A program made the position numbers and the translations under genes. Below are positions 1 through 5,775 of a DNA stretch of 6,134 nucleotides, one piece after another. A model generated the notes under the pieces. It did not search any database. It was not told the DNA's origin and worked only from the letters and a program-made list of their open reading frames with translations. Location: the NCBI GenBank assembly GCA_031366605.1, contig JANLOO010000052.1, positions 1-6,134 on the forward strand, in the 5' to 3' direction. Origin of the DNA: CALMEC01 sp031366605 (GTDB taxonomy: Bacteria; Actinomycetota; Thermoleophilia; Miltoncostaeales; Miltoncostaeaceae). Numbering within the stretch: position 1 is the first letter of the stretch; the number at the start of each line of letters is the position of its first letter.

Positions 1-1146
1 TACGTTGTAGCCGAGGCCGGGTGAGGTGACGCGGTTGTCGCCGCCGCCGCGGTTGCCCGCAGACTTGACGACCAGTCGCCAGCGGTCGTGGACGATGCCG
101 TCGGCGTGCCGGTCGTTGGCGGTGACCACCCCCGTGGTGTCCGTGAAGTACGAGTTGTTGATGACCCGTGCGCCCCAATCCGCGGCGGAGTCCAAGCGGG
201 TGCGGTTGTCGCCCGTGCTGCACCAGCTGCCGACCGAGATGCGGGACGCCGAGGCGAACCCGGTCAGCGCAGAGCTGACCGAGAGCGCCGGCCAGGGGAA
301 GAACGGTGATATGACGGTCCGCGTCCCGGCCTCCGCACCGATGACGCCGGTCACGCCCGTGGCGTGGGCGGTCACGCCGCCACAGGAGCCGCCGGCATCC
401 GATCGCTCAATCGTGTGGAAGGGATTGGCCGTGTCGGCCAGCCCGCCGGACTCGACCACGCCCACCTGCACGCCGGACCCGTTGAGACCCGCTGCCGGCG
501 CGAAGTCCGCGCCGACCACGAGTCGCGACAGGTTGGTCTCGGGCCCGCCCTTCTCACCATCCCCGTAGATCGTGTCGATCCGGTCGTCGTTCGCCAATTC
601 GCGAACGAGCGCGACGGGGACGGTCGCCCAGACGAGCGGGCTTGTGGTCGACGCCCGGGCCTCCCGATCGAACTCACGCAGTCGCGCCAACCAGGGCTCG
701 GTCACCCCCGCCACCTCGGCAGCCCGCTGCTCAGACCGCGCCTGCAGGAGCCTGTCGATCGCCGCGACGTCAGCCTTGCCGACGGGCCGCTCCCCGAGTG
801 CCCGCTCAGGTTCGACCAACCAGATCGCGACCGGCACGCGCTCCCCGTCCGGCGCCTTCGCAAGATATCGCGCCAGGGTCGGGTCGAGCACACCAAAGCG
901 TTCACGTTGAGTGGCGCGGTCGCCCGCAAGGAGCTTCTCGACGTCAACAGTTCGGCCGTCGGCACCGATTGCGCGCACGTCGAGCCCATCGCGACCTTCT
1001 GTCTTCTGCACCGTCGCAGTGGTGCCCAGGTACGGAAACGTCGCCTCAGTCGCGTACACCGCATCTCCAGGCTGCGCCACAGCCAACGTCGGCAACATCG
1101 CCGCAATGCCCGCGATCAGGGCGATGACAGGCTTCGTCCGGTCCAT
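1..1146 (-). CDS. Secreted subtilisin-like (S8) serine protease, N-terminal part, runs off the left edge
   Basis: Seen: an open frame of 382 codons reads leftward from ATG at 1146 with no stop before base 1. Residues 1-24 form a signal peptide (charged MDRTK, hydrophobic core, cleavage site AVA|Q). Residues about 103-195 look like an I9-type propeptide (RVPVAIWLV, then a WATVPVALVRELANDDRIDTI-like strand/helix pattern). The subtilase domain begins near 200 with GLNGSGVQVGVVESGG, then the His block AHATGVTGVIGA (His261), then DWGARVINNSY, and the oxyanion-hole block SAGNRGG (Asn365) followed by VTSPG. The catalytic Ser block would lie beyond the edge. Known: S8 enzymes use Asp, His and Ser; the residue at the Asp position here is Glu232. 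Inferred: an exported protease, matured by loss of its propeptide. The start is fixed by a strong ribosome site. It is divergent from the lipoprotein gene at 1324. Family assignment is firm; activity is not. Confidence 0.88.
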   Translation of the reverse strand, partial: MDRTKPVIALIAGIAAMLPTLAVAQPGDAVYATEATFPYLGTTATVQKTEGRDGLDVRAIGADGRTVDVEKLLAGDRATQRERFGVLDPTLARYLAKAPDGERVPVAIWLVEPERALGERPVGKADVAAIDRLLQARSEQRAAEVAGVTEPWLARLREFDREARASTTSPLVWATVPVALVRELANDDRIDTIYGDGEKGGPETNLSRLVVGADFAPAAGLNGSGVQVGVVESGGLADTANPFHTIERSDAGGSCGGVTAHATGVTGVIGAEAGTRTVISPFFPWPALSVSSALTGFASASRISVGSWCSTGDNRTRLDSAADWGARVINNSYFTDTTGVVTANDRHADGIVHDRWRLVVKSAGNRGGGDNRVTSPGLGYNV

Positions 1147-1150
1147 CGAG

Positions 1151-1159
1151 TCCTCCTCC
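1151..1159 (-). promoter_or_regulatory. Strong Shine-Dalgarno of the S8 protease gene
   Basis: On the minus strand the sequence reads GGAGGAGGA, four bases (CTCG) before the ATG at 1146. It is the strongest ribosome-binding site in the window and decides the start of the protease gene. Confidence 0.8.
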
Positions 1160-1323
1160 GTGTGTGTTTGAAGGTGAGGACGCAACCGCGGAACTGATAC
1201 GTCACCGACTCCGATCAGCCCCGACGGCCGTCAGCCGGAACACTCTCCCGGCACGTGGTCGGATTCGCGGGACACCCCTCGACCTCTGAGGAACGACTCG
1301 ATCTCAGCTACTCTGGGTCATGG

Positions 1324-2049
1324 ATGACGGTGCGACCGAAACTGACGGCGGCATGCGCGGCCATTGCCGCGTCAGGCGTGCTCGCCGGATGCGGCGGAGG
1401 TGCCCAGACGCAGTCGGCATCGTCCACACGCGCGACCCGGGCGACCGCCACCACTGGCGCGACTGCGACACGCGCAACGCTGCGTCAGGGCTTCACTGCG
1501 TTCATCGCCGCGGCCCGCGCTGGGGGACGGACCGACCTGGCCGACCGGTTCGCCACGGCGATCGCAAGCGGCGATCACAAAGATTTCGCACTCTTCACCG
1601 TCCCGAGCCCCGCGATGGCACCGGCGATGCTCGCAGGCGACCGCGTCGTCGGTGAACCCGTCGCAGCGGCAGGTCCACGGCGCGGCGACGTCGTCGTGAT
1701 CGCACTGACAGCCGCCGCACGCACGACGTGCGGAGCGCGCACGAGCACCGCCCGCCAGATGAAACGGGTCATCGGGCTGCCGGGAGACCGCATCCAGCTG
1801 GTCCCGAACCGAAGCGACGTCCTGGTCAACGGCACGCGATACGTCGCCAAGGGCGCAACGCCGAACCGGCCGCGCGCCGCGGCACGGGTGTTCGAGGTCC
1901 CACCGGGCAAACTCTTCGTGCTCGGCGACAACCGACGAGCCTCGTGCGACTCGGCGATCTGGCGCGACCCGTATCTCCCTCAGGCGAACATCGAGTGGAA
2001 GCTCGCCGGCATCTACTTCCCTCCGGACCATGCGGGGCTCCTCAAATAG
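1324..2049 (+). CDS. Lipoprotein with S26 type I signal peptidase fold, catalytic Ser replaced by Ala
   Basis: Seen: 241 residues from ATG 1324. Residues 1-23 are a lipoprotein signal (RPK, hydrophobic run, lipobox LAG|C at Cys23). A Thr/Ala/Ser-rich linker (about 28-55) and a short helical stretch follow, then an S26 domain. Box B reads VPSPAMAPAMLAGD, box D MKRVIGLPGD with general-base Lys147, and box E GDNRRASCDSAIW at 201-213. Cys136 and Cys208 could form a disulfide. Known: type I signal peptidases have PSxSM in box B, and the Ser before Met is the nucleophile; here that position is Ala97 (codon GCG, 1612-1614), while the preceding Ser95 and Lys147 remain. Inferred: a membrane-anchored, probably inactive homologue, perhaps binding peptides or a partner. 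The lipid anchor replaces the usual N-terminal membrane helix. A GTG at 1255 in frame would add 23 residues before the signal, so it was not chosen. No Shine-Dalgarno is visible; TACTCT at 1309-1314 could be a -10 for a nearly leaderless message. Confidence 0.82.
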   Translation: MTVRPKLTAACAAIAASGVLAGCGGGAQTQSASSTRATRATATTGATATRATLRQGFTAFIAAARAGGRTDLADRFATAIASGDHKDFALFTVPSPAMAPAMLAGDRVVGEPVAAAGPRRGDVVVIALTAAARTTCGARTSTARQMKRVIGLPGDRIQLVPNRSDVLVNGTRYVAKGATPNRPRAAARVFEVPPGKLFVLGDNRRASCDSAIWRDPYLPQANIEWKLAGIYFPPDHAGLLK

Positions 2050-2091
2050 CAGCATGAGATGGGTCCGTCTCGCGGGGTGTCGCTCCCTGCT

Positions 2092-2114
2092 CGCCGCCTC
2101 GACCTCGGGCGGCG
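2092..2114 (+). terminator. GC-rich hairpin after the signal peptidase-like gene, possible terminator
   Basis: CGCCGCC (2092-2098) pairs perfectly with GGCGGCG (2108-2114) around a 9-base loop, 42 bases after the stop codon at 2049. There is no T tract after it, so it would be an atypical terminator or only a chance GC-rich hairpin. Confidence 0.3.
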
Positions 2115-2224
2115 GAAACGGACCGAGTTTGATCCGCCCCCTGCCGCTCAACCTCTTTCGAGCTTCCGCCGACATGCCGAACAGTTCGCTCAAAGTAACC
2201 TCGGTCGAGCATCAAACATTCCAA

Positions 2225-2245
2225 CATCCGTTAGGATGAGTTCAA
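2225..2245 (+). promoter_or_regulatory. Possible -10, operator and start region of the CadC-type regulator
   Basis: CATCC (2225-2229) and GGATG (2234-2238) form an inverted repeat around GTTA. Inside it, TAGGAT (2232-2237) resembles a -10 element (4 of 6 to TATAAT) and would start transcription about at the ATG at 2245, giving a leaderless message. No convincing -35 is seen at the right distance. AGGA at 2233-2236, eight bases before 2245, could alternatively act as a ribosome site. An ArsR-family repressor bound here would block its own promoter; this is inference from position only. Confidence 0.3.
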
Positions 2246-2619
2246 TGTCTCGTGATGGATGTGACCTCCTTTGTCTTGACCTGCCCGTTGCGGAGCGTCT
2301 GCGTGCCGTCCGGCTCGACGCGCGGACGGCGCAGGCCGCTGTCGGCCGGGCCCACGCACTGTCGGATCCGACGCGGTTGACGCTCGCAGCGGCGCTCCTG
2401 GATGCAGACCAACTGTGTGTCTGCGACCTCGCCTGGATCGTCGAGCGGGCTCAGAACCTCGTCTCCCATCATGTACGCACCCTGCGCACCCACGGCATCG
2501 TCCGCTCCCAACGACAGGGGAAGATGGTGATGTACGCACTCACCGACGAGGGGCGCGTGCTGCTCGAGAGCGTGCTCCAACCCGTCGGCGCGCAGGTGCG
2601 GGAGCCGGGTCGTGCCTGA
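2245..2619 (+). CDS. CadC-type ArsR/SmtB metal-sensing repressor
   Basis: Seen: 124 residues. An N-terminal CDLLC pair (Cys6, Cys10) is followed by the ArsR core ALSDPTRLTLAAAL, then QLCVCDLAWI (Cys58, Cys60), a recognition region NLVSHHVRTLRTHGIV, and a wing RQGKMVMYALTDEG. Known: Staphylococcus CadC senses Cd/Pb/Zn through Cys7, Cys11, Cys58 and Cys60 and has 122 residues. Spacing and length match almost exactly from this start, so the alpha3N thiolate site should be intact. The second CadC zinc site in the last helix (Asp-x-His and His/Glu) is not kept, since the wing is followed by DEGR. Inferred: a dimeric repressor released by thiophilic metals, controlling itself and the overlapping transporter. 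Starts at 2236 (three residues longer) and 2059 (62 residues longer, no homology-like sequence) are in frame but less likely. The stop overlaps the next gene by 8 bases. Confidence 0.9.
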   Translation: MSRDGCDLLCLDLPVAERLRAVRLDARTAQAAVGRAHALSDPTRLTLAAALLDADQLCVCDLAWIVERAQNLVSHHVRTLRTHGIVRSQRQGKMVMYALTDEGRVLLESVLQPVGAQVREPGRA

Positions 2620-3304
2620 GCAGATCAAGCCGCTGACCCAGCCCGGTCGGGTGCACCTGCCGGTTACCGGTGGGCTCTCCGTGGGCCCGTCGCCGCAGGA
2701 GCGATCGAGGCTCGAGCGGCATGCCCGCCTGCTCGCATGGGGTGGCATCGCGTGGCACGTGGTCGAGTTCGCGATCGCGGTGATCGCCGGCATCGCGGCG
2801 GGTTCGATTGCGCTGATCGGCTTCGGCGCCGACAGCTTGATCGAGGCCGGGGCCGGCGTGGTGGTGCTGTGGTTGTTCACCGGCAGCCGCCGAGGCTCGC
2901 GCGTCGCCGAGCGACGGGCGCAGCAGCTGGTCGCAATATCGTTCTTCGTCCTGGCGGCCTACGTCGGCGCCGAGGCCGTCCGCTCACTGCTCGCCGGCGA
3001 TCACCCCCAGGTGAGCTGGGTCGGTATCGGCCTCGCGGCCTTCACGGCGCCGACGATGCCGCTCCTGGCCCGGGCGAAACGCCGCGTCGCGACGAAGCTC
3101 AACTCCTCGGCAGCCGTCAAGGAGGCGTCGCAAACCCAGCTCTGCGCCTATCTCTCAGTTGCCTTGCTCATCGGCCTGGGGGCGAACGCCCTGCTCGACT
3201 GGTGGTGGGCGGATCCGCTGACCGCTCTCGCGATCGCCGGTGTCGCCCTCAAGGAAGGACGCGAGAGCTGGCGGGGCGAGGGCTGCGCCGACGGCTGCTG
3301 CTGA
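2612..3304 (+). CDS. Compact CDF-like cation efflux transporter with Cys-rich tail
   Basis: Seen: 230 residues from GTG 2612, with GGAG at 2601-2604 seven bases before it and an 8-base overlap with the regulator gene, so translation is probably coupled. There are about six membrane segments: 40-64, 66-90, 105-128, 135-155, 175-195 and 200-214. Segment 2 has GFGADSLIE (Asp74, Glu78), matching the DxxxD metal pair of CDF proteins. Segment 5 begins KEASQTQLCAYLS (Glu171, Cys178), then DWWWADPLTAL. The protein ends CADGCC (Cys225, 229, 230). Known: CDF antiporters such as YiiP and CzcD carry a cytoplasmic C-terminal metal domain after segment 6; here only about 16 residues follow it. Inferred: exports the metal sensed by the CadC-type repressor (Cd, Zn or Pb class) across the cytoplasmic membrane. 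The metal identity is not shown by sequence. Confidence 0.83.
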   Translation: MPEQIKPLTQPGRVHLPVTGGLSVGPSPQERSRLERHARLLAWGGIAWHVVEFAIAVIAGIAAGSIALIGFGADSLIEAGAGVVVLWLFTGSRRGSRVAERRAQQLVAISFFVLAAYVGAEAVRSLLAGDHPQVSWVGIGLAAFTAPTMPLLARAKRRVATKLNSSAAVKEASQTQLCAYLSVALLIGLGANALLDWWWADPLTALAIAGVALKEGRESWRGEGCADGCC

Positions 3305-3324
3305 CGGCGGGCGGTCGCGGATGC

Positions 3325-4569
3325 TCAGACTGGTCCGTTGCGGTGTGACGGCATGTCGTGCAACACCCACAGGCCGGACGCGGCGGTGAGGCCCGCGACC
3401 AGCCCGATCGCGCCGCCGTAGCCAAGCCCATCGGCGACACCACCGGCGATCAGGCCACCGAATGCGTAGCCGCTGTCTCGCCAGAAGCGGTAGACCCCGA
3501 CCGCGGGTGCGCGTTCGATCGGTGTGACCGCGTCGGACATCGCAGCGATCAGGGTCGGGTACACCAACGCGGTCCCGACGCCGAGCAGCACGGCTGCGCC
3601 GCTCGCCGCCGCGAGCGCTCCGCCGCTGAGCGCCAAGAGCCCCAGGGCGGCGGCCTGGACCAGCATGCCCGCGACGATCAACGGCTTGCGCCCGACCCGG
3701 TCAGACCAGTGGCCCGTGGCGATCTGGGTCACGCTCCACACGCCCGGATAGAGCGCCGCCACCAAGCCGATCTCGCCCACGCCCGCTCCGTGGGCGGCGA
3801 GGAACAACGGGACGAGGCCCCAGGCAAGCGCGTCGTTGAGGTTGTTGACGAGCCCGGCTTGGGAGCACGAGCGAAGCGCCGGCGCTCGGTACGTGGCCTG
3901 CGCGAACGCCCGACGCAACGGCAGCGGCGTCGGGCCGGCATCCCCGTGATGCTGTGATTGCTCGAACGCGACGTGATCTGCGGTGTCGCGCACGAACAGG
4001 ACCGACATCGCCAATGCAGTGACGGCGATCAGCGCACCCCCGACCACCAGCACGTCACGTGCGGCGAACGACGCGGCCAGCCAGCCGCTCACGCCGGCGG
4101 CGAGCGCGACGCCGCCGTATCCGGCCGATTCGTTGAGGCCAAGTGCCAGACCACGCCGACGCGGCCCAACCAGGTCGATCTTCATCACGACCGTCATCGA
4201 CCACGCGAGCCCTTGATTGATTCCCAGCAGCACGTTGGCAGCGACGATCCAACCCCAACTCGGCGCGACCGCGATCAGCAGCGGCACCGGAAGCGCAACA
4301 ACCCAGCCCGCGATCAACAGCCGCCTGCGCCCGGCGCGCTGCGCGAACGCCCCCGCCGCAAGATTCGTCACCGCCTTCGCCAGGCCGAACGCGACAATGA
4401 ACGCAAGAACCGCCGCGTTCGAGCGCAGGCCGAACTCCTCGCGCCCCACCAGCGGCAACGTCGAGCGCTCCAGACCGACCATCGCCCCGACGAACGCGTT
4501 GACCGCGACCAGCAACGAGAACTGCGCGGCGTTCTCGCGCAGCCCCAGCTGAGGTGGCGTGATGCTCAC
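3325..4569 (-). CDS. Major facilitator superfamily transporter, sulfur/metal module
   Basis: Seen: 414 residues, starting at GTG 4569, whose GTGA overlaps the stop of the upstream hydrolase gene by 4 bases. No good Shine-Dalgarno is seen, so translation is probably re-initiated after that gene. Two halves of about six helices are joined by a loop near 195-230 containing HHGD. MFS motif A appears twice: degenerate GAFAQRAGRRRLL (73-85) and canonical GHWSDRVGRKPLI (286-298). Other blocks are NNLNDALAWGL (242-252) and VYRFWRDSGYAFGG (359-372). Known: a proton- or solute-coupled carrier superfamily. Inferred: works with the persulfide-dioxygenase-like enzyme encoded just before it, perhaps exporting a sulfur oxyanion or toxic anion; the substrate cannot be read from the sequence. 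It ends tail to tail with the cation transporter gene, 20 bases apart. Confidence 0.88.
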   Translation of the reverse strand: MSITPPQLGLRENAAQFSLLVAVNAFVGAMVGLERSTLPLVGREEFGLRSNAAVLAFIVAFGLAKAVTNLAAGAFAQRAGRRRLLIAGWVVALPVPLLIAVAPSWGWIVAANVLLGINQGLAWSMTVVMKIDLVGPRRRGLALGLNESAGYGGVALAAGVSGWLAASFAARDVLVVGGALIAVTALAMSVLFVRDTADHVAFEQSQHHGDAGPTPLPLRRAFAQATYRAPALRSCSQAGLVNNLNDALAWGLVPLFLAAHGAGVGEIGLVAALYPGVWSVTQIATGHWSDRVGRKPLIVAGMLVQAAALGLLALSGGALAAASGAAVLLGVGTALVYPTLIAAMSDAVTPIERAPAVGVYRFWRDSGYAFGGLIAGGVADGLGYGGAIGLVAGLTAASGLWVLHDMPSHRNGPV

Positions 4570-5330
4570 ACCACTGCGGTGGACGGCCGGCCGCTGCGGT
4601 TGGCGGCGAGGATCGCGGCCTGCTCAACGGGCGGCGGCGGGATGTCACGGATCAACCACTGCACGAACGCATCCTCTGACTCCAACTGCAGCGCCGGGTT
4701 GTGGCGGCGCTCAAACCCCACCGTCGAGATCGGGTTGGCCGACAGGCCTCGCCCGCACACAGAGCCGGAGTAGTGCGCGGGATACAGCAGGAGGTGGTCG
4801 GGCAGCGCGAGTAGACGCTCGGTCAGCGACCGATAGAGGGATCGTGCCATCTGCTCGACGGTGTGCTCGCCGTGGGCGTGCAGATCCGGCCGACCCGCGT
4901 CACCGACCAAAAGCGCGTCCCCGGTCAGGACCAACCACGGCTCGTCCCCCCGCGAGTGGTCGGTCACCAGATACGCATGATGTGCCGGGGCGTGGCCCGG
5001 TGTCGCGATCGCTGTGATCTCGGTGTTGCCAAGGGTCACCATCGCACCGTCGCGCAGCGCGTTGTGGTCGAAGTCGACGCCCGCGCCGTCGGGCAGGTAT
5101 CCCGTCGCCCCGGTGCGGGCGACCAGCTCGGGCAGGCCTGAGACATGATCGGCCTGGACGTGTGTGTCGAGCACCGCGACGATGGCCGCACCCTGGCCTT
5201 CGGCCAGCCTCATGTAGTCGTCGACCAGGTCGACATGCGGATCGACGACCGCGAAGGCGCTGTGCGTCTTGCATCCCAGCAGGTACGAGGCACAGGCCGT
5301 CGCGTCGTTCAGCAGCTGTCGGAAATACAC
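4566..5330 (-). CDS. MBL-fold persulfide-dioxygenase-like hydrolase (ETHE1/SDO type)
   Basis: Seen: 254 residues from GTG 5330, beginning VYFRQLLND, with GGAGG (5337-5341 on the minus strand) six bases before it. The metallo-beta-lactamase motif reads DTHVQADHVSG (His57, Gln59, Asp61, His62). Later ligands are TPGHAPAHH (His113), TGDALLVGDAGRPDL (Asp138) and YPAHYSG (His186). Known: ETHE1-type sulfur dioxygenases bind one iron through the equivalents of His57, His113 and Asp138, and oxidise glutathione persulfide to sulfite. The three iron ligands are present; the second His of HxHxDH is Gln59, which would weaken only the unused second site. Inferred: oxidises low-molecular-weight persulfides in the cytoplasm, with an MFS carrier as operon partner and a dead ArsR-rhodanese regulator alongside. 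The frame is open further upstream to 5594, but those residues are antisense to the pseudogene and have no domain sense. A glyoxalase II-like thioesterase is the alternative. Confidence 0.88.
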   Translation of the reverse strand: MYFRQLLNDATACASYLLGCKTHSAFAVVDPHVDLVDDYMRLAEGQGAAIVAVLDTHVQADHVSGLPELVARTGATGYLPDGAGVDFDHNALRDGAMVTLGNTEITAIATPGHAPAHHAYLVTDHSRGDEPWLVLTGDALLVGDAGRPDLHAHGEHTVEQMARSLYRSLTERLLALPDHLLLYPAHYSGSVCGRGLSANPISTVGFERRHNPALQLESEDAFVQWLIRDIPPPPVEQAAILAANRSGRPSTAVV

Positions 5331-5360
5331 GCCGGGCCTCCAGGTCTCGCGCTCATCGCA

Positions 5361-5389
5361 TTGGCAAGCTATCAATTGATCTCTTGAAT
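5361..5389 (+). promoter_or_regulatory. Divergent promoter of the ArsR-rhodanese pseudogene
   Basis: On the plus strand TTGGCA (5361-5366, 5 of 6 to TTGACA) and TTGAAT (5384-5389, 4 of 6 to TATAAT) are separated by 17 bases. Transcription would start near 5396, right at an in-frame GTG (5397), so the original regulator may have been leaderless from that codon rather than from ATG 5388. It is almost completely nested with the opposite promoter. Confidence 0.4.
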
Positions 5390-5394
5390 GACAA
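5366..5394 (-). promoter_or_regulatory. Promoter of the hydrolase-MFS operon
   Basis: On the minus strand a -35 TTGTCA (5389-5394, 5 of 6 to TTGACA) is followed by exactly 17 bases and a -10 TAGCTT (5366-5371, fits TAnnnT). Transcription would start near 5358, leaving a leader of roughly 28 bases that includes the GGAGG site before GTG 5330. The palindrome at 5371-5380 lies mostly in the spacer. Confidence 0.6.
5371..5380 (+). promoter_or_regulatory. Perfect palindrome ATCAATTGAT, probable ArsR-family operator
   Basis: ATCAATTGAT is its own reverse complement, is AT-rich in a very GC-rich setting, and sits between the -35 and -10 of both divergent promoters. AT-rich inverted repeats overlapping the promoter are typical ArsR/SmtB operators. 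A dimer bound here could repress both the regulator and the hydrolase-MFS operon. The match to this particular regulator subfamily is inference. Confidence 0.55.
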
Positions 5395-5775
5395 GGGTGG
5401 CAGAACGACTCCAGAGGAACGTCCTGTTCGAGGCCATCACACTGATGGGCAAGGCATTTGCCAGCCTCAGGCGCCTCGAGCTGTTCGACCTGCCCGTACA
5501 GGCGCCACGGACCGTTGACGAAACTTGCACGCGAAAGCGAACAGTCGACGGCCAACACCTCCCAGCACCCGCAAGCGCTCCACGCGGCAGGCATCGCCGG
5601 CCTGCCGGCCGACCGCGGAATCGTGGCCTACTGCCGCGGCCCATTCTGCGCCTACGCCCACGACGCCGTCCGCACTCTCGGCGCAGCCGGTCGCGCTCAG
5701 CACAGCGCCTGGACATCGGCTGGCACCGAGTGGCGGCTCGCCGACGCTCCTGAAAGGAAGCGCCGAGCCGCCTGA
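5388..5775 (+). pseudogene. Broken ArsR-rhodanese fusion regulator
   Basis: Seen: from ATG 5388 (or GTG 5397) the frame encodes an ArsR start, FEAITLMGKAFASLRRLELF, ending TVDE. One extra A in the AAA run at 5521-5523 breaks it; dropping that base gives LARESEQSTANTSQH in the frame used to the end, the expected recognition helix, then ALHAAGI. The sequence then jumps to AGLPADRGIVAYCRGPFCAYA, the active-site loop of a rhodanese domain, and WRLADAP, stopping at 5775. Known: intact fusions have a winged helix, a linker and a full rhodanese domain with its catalytic Cys in this CRGPxC loop. Here the wing, linker and front half of the rhodanese domain, roughly 100 residues, are missing. GCCGGCC is repeated at 5596-5602 and 5604-5610 on the junction. 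DLPVQA also puts a Pro where Leu is usual in the ArsR helix. Inferred: a decayed regulator of the divergent hydrolase-MFS operon. Confidence 0.78.

Noticed and set aside
364..1197. Long plus-strand frame of 277 codons opposite the S8 protease
   Set aside because: It is antisense to a frame with a signal peptide, propeptide and subtilase blocks; its own translation is Arg/His-rich with no domain sense.
1255..1323. Upstream GTG start for the signal peptidase-like gene
   Set aside because: It would put 23 polar residues before a clean lipoprotein signal peptide and has no ribosome site.
2125..2135. GAGTTTGATCC, which resembles the 5' end of a 16S rRNA gene
   Set aside because: The following bases do not continue as 16S rRNA; a chance 11-base match.
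1372..2193. Minus-strand frame of 273 codons
   Set aside because: Antisense shadow of the S26-like gene, whose lipobox and boxes B, D and E are recognisable.
2059..2244. N-terminal extension of the CadC-type regulator
   Set aside because: The extra 62 residues are low-complexity and the CadC match in cysteine positions and length starts at 2245.
3358..4773. Two long plus-strand frames opposite the MFS gene
   Set aside because: Arg/Gln/Asp-rich shadows of a clear 12-helix transporter on the other strand.
5331..5594. Longer start for the MBL-fold hydrolase at 5594
   Set aside because: The family begins at about VYFRQLLND, a good GGAGG site precedes GTG 5330, and the promoter and operator lie inside the extension.
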